A program made the position numbers and the translations under genes. The notes under the pieces were generated by a model. It saw only the letters and a program-made list of their open reading frames with translations, made no database searches and had not been told where the DNA came from. From Coix lacryma-jobi var. lacryma-jobi (lineage: Eukaryota > Streptophyta > Magnoliopsida > Poales > Poaceae): 64,000 nt of DNA. Position 1 is the first letter of the stretch. Every line of letters begins with the position of its first letter. Positions 34,832-47,299 of the stretch are shown piece after piece. Location: positions 115,347,204 through 115,411,203 of the forward strand of contig CM019827.1 of assembly GCA_009763385.1 (NCBI GenBank), written 5' to 3'.

Positions 34832-35171
34832 GGCCTTGTTTGGATCCCTCTAACTCAGCTAGAGTTAGAGCTATTTTCTAACTCTAAACTAACCTTGAAC
34901 TAACTCTAGCTCTTGTGGTGTTTGGATGAAAGGATTAGATTGACAATAAATGTACTTTTTCAATCATTTGGTAGGATGAAGGTAGAGAGAGAAATTACTT
35001 TTGTAGTGGTCCCAACTAGAACTAGCCCAAATAATCACCTCTTGGTGGGGATAATTTTTTTGGATGGGTTAGATGCAACTAGCTCAAACTAGCCCTCATG
35101 TTTAGATACTTTAGGGCTAGTTGAGCTCCAAATAGCTCAAACTAGCTCTAGCCCTGAGATCAAACAGGGCC
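34832..35171. mobile_element. MITE with GGCCTTGTTTGGATC / GATCAAACAGGGCC ends
   Basis: Terminal inverted repeats at both ends and long inner complementarity (CTAACTCTAGCT-type words). It is flanked by AAT on both sides, consistent with a 3-bp target duplication of a PIF/Harbinger-like MITE. It sits between two convergent genes. Confidence 0.75.
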
Positions 35172-35824
35172 AATGTCGAGCCAAAGATGGGAAAGTACCG
35201 GAGAAATTAAACTTCCTACCCCTTTTTGGAACACGGTGGTGACCGTCTTCTGATTGCAAGCAATATCGTGGGCACTTCTGACCAGCTTTCTGGTGGTATG
35301 AAACTATTACTACGAGCTGTTTGGTTTATGGTTTTGTAACGCAAATGGATTACAAGAGAGGAACTGATTGCGTTACATATGATTGGTTCAGCTTGGTCCA
35401 TAATATACATAAGAAATTAATGTCGTTCGCTTGGTCCACTGACAAATTGCGTCAATTACGGTTACGGTTGATAATTAACGGGGCAGGTGAGAATTTGGTT
35501 ACCTCCATTTTCAGCTACATCTTACCAACTTATATATAAGTGTACAAACAACCTTCCCTCGGAAAAAAAAAACAATAAACAGAATGCAGAAGTAAAAGGT
35601 TTTCTTCCTCTCAAACAAAACAAGTAAAAGCTTTACAGGGATGCAAATGAAATGGAGTTACAAGCTAGGCAAGTTAGAGCATTTCACAGGTTTTACTATA
35701 AAACAGAAATTTCAATTTAGACATTTATTAGTCTAAGAAACATGTACATTACAAGAATCTAGCTTCGCTCAGCGCAAACATCATCATACACTGAAACAAA
35801 TTGGGTTGGCTCTTGTGCAGTCTA

Positions 35825-38800
35825 TCAATTGGGACCCCAACGTATATTGTCCCAGAGGAAAGGCCTCATCGAACCAACCTGTGGTGGGCTCTTCATGATC
35901 AATCCCACACAGACACAGACGGCAGCAATGGCGACCAAGGAAAGCATCGCAGGCCTATTAGACAAAAACCTATTTGTCCGGGGACGGAATGCAAGCTGCT
36001 GGACCTGCTGGATACATTGTCTGCAGCCTAATGTTTGGTTGATGCTTGGTTGTTTTTTCTCCACACCAAATGTGATTTGATCGGCAGGCTTCAATCCGCT
36101 AGCATGTTTTCTGACACTATCAATTATGCTGGGGATGGTAATCGAGACATGAGCTCTGCTCACCCTTCTGTCAATTTTGTCTTGTACCATTTGAATATAG
36201 GATACGTGGCCTCTCTTTCGAGCATATTCCTCAGGAGTGAAGCCAGTAGCGTCACGAGCATTCTTCCACGCTTTGATTCCCAACTGAGACATTTAGGCAG
36301 AAAGAAGCCAGATAGAATTTTTTTCAGTGTGAGCACAAATTCTCAAAAGTAAACGGAAAAATTTTAAGGCAAATGTGTTTTTTTTCTCATACACCTTATG
36401 CAGAACTCTGATGTGATATTATATACCCTACACGATCTTTTCAACAATCAATGTAATACATAACCATGTTTTCATGGGAGTCATTTTTTTTTCTTGAGAA
36501 GTACATAATGCATTTCAGATGAAAATGTTTCATGTGCAGAGTTAGGTTCTTACAATAAAAGATGGCCTTAGCTTTTATTTTAAGTGGTGCGCTAAGAATC
36601 GGACATCTGCTAATTTAAATGTAGATGTGCTGTTTTTAAGTTAAAGGAAGATACGGCAGGTAAGAACTTGAGAATTTAGAGTAGTTACCTGCTGAGGATC
36701 ATCAGTTAAAGCATCTAAAACGCCAGTAGCATCACTGATTGTGGCTGCAAGATGAAGAGGTGTAATATTTGACAGTCCAGTCATCGCAGGAGTGAACAAG
36801 AATTGAACTGGAGCACTGGCTCCACTGCGCACTGGAGCATAATTTGTTGCTGTGTATCTTAATAGAAATTCAACTAAAGGCTTTGAGAGTTTTTTGACAG
36901 CAGTAAGCAGCAGATTTTCTCCCAAGGAAAATTCAATTGGTGATGGGACATCTAGATCAATATCACCCTGGAACATGGTGTCCAGAAGCTTCCTTATAAC
37001 AGCACACCATTCCTGATCAATTGCAAAGGCTAGCAGCCATCTAAATCTTGCAACAGGGAAACCGTCTGGACAATACTGTGGCTGCTCAGAAGTAGCTCGA
37101 ACGTGGCTCCTTTGAAAAAGCCATCCAATTTCATGCAGAAAATGTAACGCCCGACCGCGATAAGCCATCAATTCATCTATTCTTTCTGAGGTTTCATCAA
37201 ATGAAGTTAAATTCAATCCATGCTCCAACATCCGAATCTCAGAACATACATCTTTGTCGGTGACAACAAAGGGAACAGAAAGGCTGCTTTGATCACAATC
37301 TTCAACCTGAGAAGGGAGTCAGGTCTGTAATCTAAACAAAAAAAAAATGAAGACATAAAAAAAAAAAAAACGAATGATGCACCTCTATGAATCCTCTTCC
37401 ACTTGTACAAGGAAAGGAACAAGAGAAGGTCAGGCATTGAGGGCCTTGCTGCATAGTTGAGTCTTCAAGTAGCTTCTGTGTCTCTTCTTGAATTAAATAT
37501 TTCTCACCAAACACACAAAGTAATCTAAAACAAAATTCAAATTTATCAGTTAACACAAGTTAGTTTAGAGACACATTTAGACGTGAAAAAGATACATACT
37601 TTGTGGTTGGCTGAACTATATTGAAACCTTTCACAGAGAATTTTACAGATGAAGAACAAGCAACTGCGATAGGAGTTACACACAGTCTCTGATGCTTGTC
37701 ACCAATTACTGGTTGCCAGGGAGATGCAAACATAAGACTACCTACCAAAAAAAAGGAAAGAAGACAAATGAAGCCAGTCCTTGAATATATGAGAAGAGAA
37801 TGAAGCAGAATAATTACTCCAAATAAGATGAACAAACCATTGCAACTCAGTGTTAGGCAGTCCTGTACCCTAGCGTACAACCATCCTGTTCTCCAGAATC
37901 CATCATTGGATAAGCTAATAAGCTTTTCTATCCAAGAAGCTGGATCATCATCAAGCTTCAATAGAAAAGGAAAATAAGAGTAAGCAATTTGCTTCTGCAC
38001 CATATACTATAAAGAAAACATATACATATCTAAATCACTGTTAATGTAGTGCAATAGTACCTCATCCCACATCCAATTAGGGAGGCGAAGGTAAATAGTC
38101 AGAATAACACAACCAGGCCTAATATAGCTTTCCATGTCAGTTGGATAATGCGACAACCAGTTTAGGACCTGTAAATTCAAACAATTTAATGAAAGAATTA
38201 TCATTAGCAACTTGAAATCTTCACACAGATAAAGTTGTTAGAGAAACATGATTCCAGTTAGTAACATGATAAATGACCTGTTCCCGTAGATCTACAGGAA
38301 AATCTTTCGGCTCTTTTCCAAAAAGCTTGAACACAATTTTATCTGTTCGGCTCTGCAAATGTCATGTGCATAAGAGGCATTGAGCTAAGTAGGTATCAAA
38401 CATCAGAAATACATCTAGGAGAATCAATCTAAAAAATTCAGAGTAATTTCCACAAAATTATACTAAGATTGGAAAACCTGTTGCAAAACTACACTTTCAA
38501 AAACTAGTTTCACAATACTACACTTCTTAAAGTCACTTTCATAAGACTATACTTCTATTGTCAAATAGTATCATCAAACATTCAAACTACACATTTGTGC
38601 TCAGTTTGTATCGGAAAACTACCCTTTTTAAGAGCTAAAAATTGTAGTTTTGTGATATTGAATGGCAATAATTGTGTAGTTCTCTGATTCAGCTGGACAA
38701 TAGAAATGTAGTTTCGTGAAGTTGCTTCTCAAAAGTATAGTTGAGATATAGATTGTCAGAAAGTGTAGTTTTCTAGACTGGTTTGGAAAAATTATAGTTT

Positions 38801-41800
38801 TGCGACAGTTTGTTCAAGATTATTATAGGTTATGAAATTTACTAAAAAATTACCTCAGCTTCTTCAATGCAAGCATCATTCAAATCAAAATCCTGTACTC
38901 GTCTTTTCACCGGAGGCTCTTCTGAGAACAAAAGTTATTCAAATCATTTTCTTTTATAATTTTGGTATTTCTCATGCTAAACAGCATCAAGTAAATAATA
39001 AGGTGTTTACCTGCTAATGATTCCCTCCCAGCAGGAATTGACTGTATAGTTTGCTCATGCACGATAGAGCCATTTACAGCATTATTACCACCATTTGATG
39101 ATATTGAATTTGCATTCTTTAGAATATCTTGATATGCCTGTGTGCTAGCAATAGCAGCAAGGTTCTTCAAAAGGTTAACCAAAGAATTAGGATGGTTGAT
39201 TTGCTCAGAAGAGCTACCTGCTGCCATCCACACAAGGACACAGTTAGAGTGACTCTGTCTGGATTGCATGTGGATCGAAATATTTGTATTTAAAAAATAA
39301 TCGAAATTTGTAAAGTAGAACTTACACTCTGGCCCGGAAAGTTGTTTTAACAGAAGGAGTAAGGTACTACTTAGAGATTCATTTTCATTCATGGAATTCT
39401 CATTCACAACAGCTTGTGGTTGCACTTTCCTCCTCCTTCCATTATGTTTTGCTAGACGTGAGCGACAGCTCTTCTTCCCTTCATCAAATTCTTGAAGAAG
39501 GTGAAACCTAACATGGCACAAAATAGTTACTTTCTTCAGCTGATGAGCAAATGAAAGGAAACATAAAAAATGCTCAGCATATTAAAATATGACTTCCATG
39601 TTTGATGCTAAACTCAAGATGTATGTAGAAGAAAGAACCATGGTTAGTTTTTTCTTCTACATACATTTAGCAGCCTATCATGATGTATTGATGTTACAAC
39701 TTCCAAGAGAATTATATAGCAATGCCTAGAGCAACATCAAACTTCAATTTTGCAGCCTATCATGATGTTATAACGTACAAGGGAATTGCTAGCCATGCCT
39801 AGAGCAAATGGTGTCTCATTAATCAAACAAGCTAACATCACTACATTGATATCCCCAGCAATGACATTGAATTATCTATGTGTTGTTGCGCTGGATTTGT
39901 GGTCACACAAGGATGGACCGAGTCCGAAATGACGATATTCGTGACCGGCTAGGAGTAGCACCAATTGAAGAAAAGTTGGTCCAACATCGGTTGAGGTGGT
40001 TCGGTCATGTCCAAAGGAGACCTCCAGAGACACCAGTGCATTGTGGAGTTTTAGCCCAAGATTTTCATGTGAGGAGAGGTAGAGGTAGACCGAAATTGAC
40101 GTGGGGGGAGGCAATAAAGAGAGATCTAAAAAGTTGGGATATACCTAGAGATCTATAGATAGAAATGCATGGAGAGCAGCTATTGACGTGCCTGAACCGT
40201 GACTAGGGTCTCTTGTTGGGTTTCAACTCTAGCCTACCCCAACTTGTTTGGGACTAAGAGGCTTGGTTGTTGTTGTTGTTGTTGTTGTTGTCGTCGTCGT
40301 CTTTGATACATAGAGGTGATAAATTATGATACCATGCCATAAAATGAACCTTTAGCTACATATTCTTTACCCAAATGTGACTACTTGAAACCATCTATTA
40401 TGATCAGCAGGCAATACGCCAGGCGCCGACCCATTAGTGGCTAATAGGGCCTATTTATTTATTTCGGGATTTATCTTCTATTATTAGCTTTTAGTTCAAG
40501 GGGTTAATTAGCAAAAGAATATGCATTAGCATAAATACTTGTAATCAGGAATTATGAAAGGCAAGCAGAAACATTATTCGTTTCCGGCTTCCCGAAGGGA
40601 GCCGGGAGACCTAATCGCCTTCACCTCTTTCTTCCTGCTCTCGCACACCATGGCGCTGCCGCGCCGCTTGCCGCGAGCGCTCCGTCCTCGACCTCCCGTC
40701 CAGCACACCTACAACCTCCGTTCATCCTCTCGCAGGGCTAGAGCGTCTATCAACCTGGTATCGGATTGCTCTGGTTCAATGTCGCAGCCGCCCACCTCCT
40801 CTGCTCCGCTCGCGCCCCATACCTCCGCCCCATCCGCGCCCACCCCTTCCGCCTCACTGGATCTGATCCCCCGGTCGTCGTCCGACAGTTCCTCCGCGGC
40901 CCCGGTCATGAGCCCCGAGGAGATGACGCGGGCGGTCCTCGATCTCGGCAAGGCGGTGGCCGGAATCCATGCGTTCCTCGCTGCCGCGCCTGCGTCGCCG
41001 CTTCCGCAGTCGTCTGCACCGCACTCCCAGCCCCAACTTCCACCCCCACCATCGTCCGGTCCCGCTGCGCCGGCTTTCCCATACGACATGCCTCAGGAGG
41101 CTTCCTCCGTGGCGATATCGACCGCGGCGCAGAGTACATCGCCGGACAGTGGCGTGCCCATCCAGCAGGTCCGTTTTCCCCCCTCGCCATCGTCGATCCC
41201 GGGCTAGGCCATGGGCGCGCCTATTCCGATCTACTCGGAGACCCCGGCGCGGACGTCAGTGACCATGGCGTGTGTGGTTTCCCTGGGCGTGGGGCATGGC
41301 GGGCCCTTCGCTTCCGGCACGCTGTACGGGGGCGTGGACGGGCCCCTGTTCCACGGCAGCAGCCTGTGGCCGTCCCACTCCTCTTCGTCTCCCTACCGCA
41401 AGTCAGCACGGGAGGGCGGCATGATTACCGCCGAGCCGGCCGAGTTGCCGCCCAAGTTCCACAAGATTGAGTTCACGACCTATGACGGCTCCGTGGATCC
41501 CCTGAACTGGCTTACGCACTGCGAACAGTTCTTCTGGGGCCAGCGCACACCGGCGTCGCAGCGCACCTGGATGGCCTCCTACCACCTCACCGGCGCCGCA
41601 CAGACGTGGTACTACGCCCTCGAGCAGGACGAGGGCATGCCTTCCTGGAGCGCTTCAAGGACCTTTGCCGCCTTCGATTTGGCCCCACCACCTACGGCTC
41701 TCGGCTCGCCGAGCTGGGGCGACTACCGTTCCTGTCGTCGGTCCAAGAGTTCGCCGAACGCTTCTAGACGCTCCTGGCGCACTCCCGCGACATCTCCACG

Positions 41801-44800
41801 CGCCAAAAAGCAGAGCTCTTCGTCGGTGGCCTTCCCGAGCACATTCGAGTCGACGTCGCCATGCGGGCGCCGCCGGACCTGCAGACGGCCATGTTCTTGG
41901 CCCGCGCCTTCGAGTCTCGGGCGACGGCCATGCAGCCTCAGCAGCGCGGGGTTCGCCCCCCTCCGCGACCGGGCCCTCCTCCGCGGGCCCCAGCGTCCAC
42001 GGCTGCAGCAGGCGCAACAATACCCCCGGCGGGCACCCCGTCTACGGGTGCGGCTGCACCAACCCGTACCTTCCGTCGTCTCTCTCCGGCGGAGATGCAG
42101 GAACGTCGTCACCAAGGCTTATGTTACAACTGCGACGAGCAGTATGTGCGTGGGCATGTGTGTCCCCGCCTGTTCTTCCTCGAGGCCGATGACTTCATCG
42201 ATGCCGTGCCCAACGGAGACGACGAGACGCTTCCCACGGACGCTACTACTTCGGAGGACGGGGCTACTGCTAATGCCCTTGTGGTCTCTATGCATGCTCT
42301 TGCAGGGATTCGAACCTCCCACACCTTGCTGCTCCCGGTGACGACCAAGGGTGAGAGCCTAATCGCCTTGCTGGACACGGGTTCCACCCACACTTTCCTC
42401 CAGGTGGCGTCCATGCGTCGCCTGGGGCTCGCTCCGCGGGGGTGCGAGCAGCTCCGCGTCACAGTCGCCAACGGCGAGCGGGTGCCGTGCGAGGGCATCG
42501 CACACGACGTCCCCATCACCATCAGCGGCGAGGCCTTCCCCATCACCTGCGTTGGGCTCGCGCTGGGCTGCTTCGACCTCATCCTCGGCGTGGACTTCCT
42601 CGGCACGTTGGGCCCCCTCACCTGGGACTTCGAGGGGCTGACCGTGTCTTTCCAGAGGGGTGGCAGCCGCGTGACGTGGCACTGTGTGGGCGCCCCGGGC
42701 GCACCCTCACATCAGCGGGCCCTGGCCGCCATGGTGCCTGACCCGCAGCAGCCGCTGCTGGAAGAGCTTCTCCTGCAGCACGCGGCCGTCTTCGACACGC
42801 CGCGGGGCCTTCCTCCAACTCGCTCCTACGACCACCGCATCCACCTCTTGCCGGGGACCGCGCCGGTAGCCGTGCGGCCCTACCGGTACTCGCAGCTGCA
42901 GAAGGATGAGCCCGAGCGGCAGTGCGTCGCCATGATGGAGTAGGGCATCATTCGCCCAAGTACCTCCCCGTTCTCCGCACCGGTGCTGCTCGTCAAGAAG
43001 ACGGACGGGTCGTGGCGCTTCTGCATCGACTACCGAGCACTCAACGACCGCACGTCCAAGGACAAGTTCCCGATCCCGGTGGTGGACGAGCTCCTCGACG
43101 AGCTCCATGGGGTGAAGTACTTCACCAAGCTCGACCTCCGTTCCGGGTACCACCAGGTGCGCATGCACCCGACGGACGTCGAGAAGACCGCTTTCCGTAC
43201 TCACCACGGCCACTTCGAGTTCCTCGTGATGCCGTTTGGGCTCTCCAATGCCCCGGCGACGTTCCAGGCATTGATGAACGATGTGCTCCGCCCTTTTCTC
43301 CGCAGGTTTGTGCTGGTTTTCTTCGACGACATTCTCATTTACATCACATCGTGGTCCGAGCACTTGCAGCACGTCGGCCTTGTCTTCACTGCCCTGCGAG
43401 CACACGGTCTCTTCCTTAAGAGGTTGAAGTGCTCTTTCGGGGCCCTCTCCGTCGCCTATCTCGGCCACATCATCTTCGCCGACGGAGTCGCTATGGATGG
43501 CGACAAGGTGGCTGCGGTCGCTTCTTGGCCGGCGCCGCGCTCGCCACGAGGTGTGCGTGGCTTCTTGGGGCTCGCCGGCTACTACAGAAAGTTCATCCGC
43601 GATTTTGGCTCCATTGCGGCCCCCCTCATGCGCCTTCTACGGAAGGAGGCATTCACCTGGACAGCAGAGGCGGATGAGGCCTTTGCTGCCCTCAAGCGAG
43701 CGCTATCTTCGGCGCCGGTCCTCCAGATGCCTGACTTTGAGCGTCAGTTCGTGGTCGAATGCGACGCATCCGGCGCTGGCTTTGGAGCCGTTCTCCACCA
43801 GGGGGCCGGCCCCCTGGCCTTCTTCAGCCAGCCGTTCGCCGCCCGCCATGTCAAACTGGCGGCGTACGAGTGCGAGCTCATTGGGCTGGTGCAAGCAGTA
43901 CGACACTGGCGCCCGTACCTGTGGGGGCGCCGCTTCCTCATTCGCACTGACCACTACAGCTTGAAGTTCCTCCTGGACCAGCGGCTGTCCACCGTGCCCC
44001 AACACCAGTGGCTCAGAAAGTTGTTCGGGTTCGACTTCACAGTCGAGTACCGCCCCGGACGGCTCAACTCAGCGGCTGATGCGCTCTCCCGCCCCGACGA
44101 GGAGGCGGCGGCGTTGTGCGCCCTATCAGGGCCGTCCTTCGGCTTCTTCACCGACATCCGGGCCACCGCGGCCGATCCGGTCGCGTGTGACCTGCTGCAG
44201 CAGCTGGCTGCAGCCTCCCTGGACGCGCCATGGACAGCCGCGGACGGTTTCCTCCTCCACGGCAAGCACATCTATGTACCGGCCGTTGATGACCTGCGCC
44301 ATCAAGTGGTGGCTCTTGCGCACTCGGCCGGGCACGAGGGGGTCCAAAAAAACCCTTGTGCGCCTCCGGGGTGACTTCTACATCCCTGGCGATCGTCAGC
44401 TCGTGCAAGACTTCGTCCGCTCCTGCGACGTCTGTCAGCGGAACAAGATGCCGACCACGCAGCCAGCCGGTCTCCTTCAACCCCTGGACGTTCCGTCTCG
44501 GGTATGGGCGGATATTGCTATGGACTTCATTGAAGGTCTTCCGAAGGTGCACGACAAGTCAGTCATTCTAACGGTGGTGGATCGCTTCTCCAAGTATGCC
44601 CACTTCATCGCTCTCAGCCACCCCTACACCGCCGCCACGGTTGCTCGTGCTTTCTTCAAGGGGATTGTGCGCCTGCACGGCTTTCCCACGTCCATCGTCA
44701 GCGACCGCGACCCGGTCTTCACCAGCAACATGTGGCGTGATCTCTTCAAGTGTGCAGGTGTGAAGCTTCCGCTCAGTACAGCGTTCCACCCCCAGACCGA

Positions 44801-47299
44801 CGGCCAGTCAGAGGTCGTCAACAAGGTGCTCGCAATGTACTTGCGGTGTGCGACCGGTGATCGGCCGCGCTCGTGGGTTGACTGGCTCTCGTGGGCGGAG
44901 TACTGCTACAACACTTCATACCACACGGCGCTCCGAGCTACACCGTTCGAGGTGGTGTATGGTCGCCCCCCACCCTCCCTCCTACGCACCAGGAGGGGGC
45001 CGCCCAGACAGAGGCGGTGGACACCCTGCTGCGTGATCGTGATGCGTTCCTAGAAGAGGTTCGCGAGCGTCTTCTTCAGGCACAGCAGTACGCCCAACGG
45101 TACTATGATGAGCACCATCGCAAGGTGGAGTTCGACGTGGGGGCATGGGTGCTTCTTCGTCTGCTGCACCGGCCCACCCATGCCCTTGCCTCACCATCGA
45201 AGGGCAAGCTGCGCCCGCGCTATGCCGGGCCGTTCCAGATTGTCGAGCGCATCGGGCCAGTGGCGTACCGCCTCCAACTGCCAGCAATAGCGCGCCTGCA
45301 TGATGTTTTCCATGTGGGGCTGCTCAAGCCTTACAACTACACTGGCGCCCCTCCGACGACCCCGGCAGCGCTGCCACCAGTGCAGGATGGGCGCCTGCCC
45401 CCGGCCCCCGAGCGTGTGCTGTGTGCCCAGCTCCGTCGTGGTGATTGGAACCTTTCTGGTCAAGTGGCAGGGTCTCTCGGAGGATGATGCGACATGGGAG
45501 CCTCTCCAGGACTTCAAGACCCTCTACCCCGATGTCCAGCTCGAGGACGAGCTGTTTGCCGAGGCGGGGAGAGATGTTATGATCGGCAGGCAATACGCTA
45601 GGCGCCGACCCATTAGTGGCTAATAGGGCCTATTTATTTATTTCGGGATTTATCTTCTATTATTAGCTTTTAGTTCAAGGGGTTAATTAGCAAAAGAATA
45701 TTCATTAGCATAAATACTTGTAATCAGGAATTATGAAAGGCAAGCAGAAACATTATTTGTTTCCGGCTTCCCGAAGGGAGCCGGGAGACCTAATCGCCTT
45801 CACCTCTTTCTTCCTGCTCTCGCACGCCACGGCGCCGCCGCGCCGCTTGCCGCGAGCGCTCCGTCCGCGACCTCCCGTCCAGCACGCCTACAACCTCCGT
45901 TCATCCTCTCGCAGGGCTAGAGCGTCTATCACCATCACTTCAACAACTCACTCCATTGTTTTTAGTTTGCTGTTTTAGACTTAATGTAAGGATATTAAGA
46001 GAAGTACACAAAACTCTACTAAAGGTAACTCCTTAAACTAGTGTGTCTTCTCAACTAATCATTTGTGGCCAATGAACAAGGGCAAACTGTAGCAAACTCC
46101 AAATGAACTAGGGACATATAACTGGCTCTACTTGGAATCCTAAAACAACAAAAAAGAAAATCAGTCCTGGAACAATGTTTTTCTCTCACAAAAAAATCAG
46201 CCATATGAATCAGCCGAATCAGCTTGTAGCTCAAGCGAAAAGGGCCAAAGAACACTTTTCACAAATAAAACACAAACAAAAAAAGAATAGAGGTGGTAAC
46301 ATCAAAGCAACTTCAGATATTCATAACTTTATTTCAAAAGGCATTTTTTTCCATAAACAAAAGGTAATCTGATAGTAGCACAAGGTAAAACAAAGTGAGG
46401 TAATCAAAGAATGATATTGTATCGATAACACAGATCCAGGTAAAAGAAGGCATAAGCATTCCTCAAGGTACATGATCAGCATCACCTAGAAGCTCTGCCA
46501 GGCACAAAAAAAACAGCTTGGATAATAATCAGCATGAACTAGGATCCAGTCGTGGGGCATAAAACTAATATGTTCAGCATTTCATTTGTGTTGTGTGCCT
46601 GTGACACCCGGGTAATGTGTCCTGGTGTGTTTTTTCTCTTTTCTTTGCCCCTTTGGGTTTTGTAATGGACCTGTTTTTTTTTGTATTTCTCCTAACATTC
46701 AAATACACGCAGCACTCTTGCGCGAGAAAAAAAATGATCAGTAACTGTAATCTCGCAACAAAATTGGTGACCAACCTGCTGCACTGCTGACAGAACCGAT
46801 GCTCTACATTCTTGATGCAGACCACGGTCGTCCTGGTATGCGCTTCACACACCTTGTGCCTCTTATGATAGTCCCTGGCGCCGCTGAGATCGGCGTGGCA
46901 GCCGTCAACCTGGCAAGACGGAGTGTTGCTCGAACTGGCACCTTTCCTGCGTCTCTCCTCCTCCTCCTCAATGCTCCGGCCTCTCTGAACAGACACCACG
47001 TGATTGTTGTCTCCATCTGCTACGGCAGAGTTGCTGCACCCGGCGCTGCCGTCCTCCTCTGGCGAGAGCCGCCGCCTCTTGTCAACGACGACGCCGAAAT
47101 CGATCTCCCCCTGAGCTCGGCCCAGCTCCCTGCTGCTGCACGCAGCCGGCACGGCCGCCGCCGGCGTGGCCAGGAACAGGTTGGCGTCCCACCTCCAGTC
47201 GTTCAAATCCCAGTCGAGGCTCGTGTTCCTGTTCCCGCTGGACATTCTCGCCGCAGCGGCTTGGTCGCCCCTCTCTTTCCACAGGAAGCCGGCTTCCAT
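35825..47299 (-). CDS. SPL1: SQUAMOSA promoter-binding protein, SPL1 type
   Basis: Eleven exons with consensus borders (right to left): 47299-46776, 39507-39326, 39217-39011, 38921-38854, 38352-38278, 38168-38061, 37955-37838, 37741-37600, 37524-37383, 37306-36689, 36283-35825. Phases join throughout, giving about 880 residues, the size of the large SPL1/SPL6/SPL12 clade. An N-terminal [11 protein letters not shown] motif is typical of that clade. The SBP zinc domain starts [12 protein letters not shown] and ends in a basic nuclear signal ([17 protein letters not shown]); all Cys/His ligands are present. Intron 1 (7.27 kb) splits it after RFCQQCS. The C-terminal half has ankyrin-like repeats ([33 protein letters not shown]) and a hydrophobic segment near the end ([17 protein letters not shown]). 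SBP proteins bind GTAC cores. The neighbouring SAM synthetase and bHLH142 fit the rice SPL1 locus as I recall it. Intron 1 carries a retrotransposon; the exons are intact. Confidence 0.93.
38440..38825. repeat. inverted-repeat MITE-like sequence in SPL1 intron 4
   Basis: The left part (TGCAAAACTACACTTTC) returns inverted at the right (AAGTGTAGTTTTCTAGAC; ATAGTTTTGCGACAG), with repeated GTAGTTTTGTG words between. No target duplication was fixed by eye. Confidence 0.55.
39880..40310 (+). mobile_element. LINE 3' fragment in SPL1 intron 1
   Basis: An open frame of about 92 codons matches the C-terminal tail found on many grass L1 ORF2 proteins ([38 protein letters not shown]). It is followed by the phrase CCCCAACTTGTTTGGGACTA and a (GTT)n tail at about 40267-40300, the usual end of this LINE group. 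The 5' part is missing. Confidence 0.8.
40396..40752 (+). repeat. 5' LTR of the Reina-like element
   Basis: Ends ...GCGTCTATCA; starts TATTATGATC, where the right LTR has TGTTATGATC, so the conserved terminal TG has changed to TA in this copy. Confidence 0.93.
40756..40772 (+). other. primer binding site (initiator methionine tRNA type)
   Basis: TGGTATCGGATTGCTC begins three bases after the LTR and resembles TGGTATCAGAGC, the usual methionine-tRNA complement. Confidence 0.7.
40779..45590 (+). pseudogene. gag-pol polyprotein of the Reina-like element, broken
   Basis: Domains in order: gag (from 40779), zinc knuckle [14 protein letters not shown] near 42123, aspartic protease with [10 protein letters not shown] near 42369, reverse transcriptase with [11 protein letters not shown] near 43312, RNase H, integrase with H-x3-H/C-x2-C finger (44315-44440) and DDE core, and a chromodomain-like tail ([18 protein letters not shown], about 45453-45505). 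Breaks: in-frame TAG at 41205-41207, 41765-41767 and 42941-42943; frame changes at about 41650, at the A-run near 44347 and at about 44985; and one more near 45450. All core motifs can still be read, so the element is young but no longer able to make its proteins. Confidence 0.92.
45561..45574 (+). other. polypurine tract
   Basis: GAGGCGGGGAGAGA directly before the right LTR. Confidence 0.85.
45575..45931 (+). repeat. 3' LTR of the Reina-like element
   Basis: Starts TGTTATGATC and ends GCGTCTATCA, the same length (357 bp) as the 5' LTR. Confidence 0.95.
46165..46260. repeat. MITE-end-like fragment in SPL1 intron 1
   Basis: TTTTTCTCTCACAAAAAAATC followed by CAGCCGAATCAGC and CAAGCGAAAAGGGCC; the same layout is present at 32185-32270 in the SAM synthetase leader intron. 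This type of end is frequent in grass genomes. Confidence 0.45.

Larger units (their letters stand above)
40396..45931 (+). mobile_element. Reina-like Ty3-gypsy chromovirus in SPL1 intron 1
   Basis: Two LTRs of 357 bp each bound a 5536-bp element with a perfect 5-bp target duplication CCATC (40391-40395 and 45932-45936). It has a methionine-tRNA-type primer site after the left LTR and a polypurine tract before the right one. Small size, short LTRs and a chromodomain-like tail fit the Reina group. It lies opposite to the transcription of SPL1. By eye the LTRs differ at about ten sites of 357 (near 3 percent), which suggests an age around one million years with a common grass substitution rate. 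Confidence 0.95.

Noticed and set aside
41665..42192. Several overlapping frames in the Reina-like gag-pol region
   Set aside because: Shadow frames of the polyprotein; only the frame with protease, RT and integrase motifs is meaningful.
35825..47299. miR156 target site in the SPL gene
   Set aside because: I could not find a convincing match in the exons, and the large SPL1-type genes are generally not miR156 targets.
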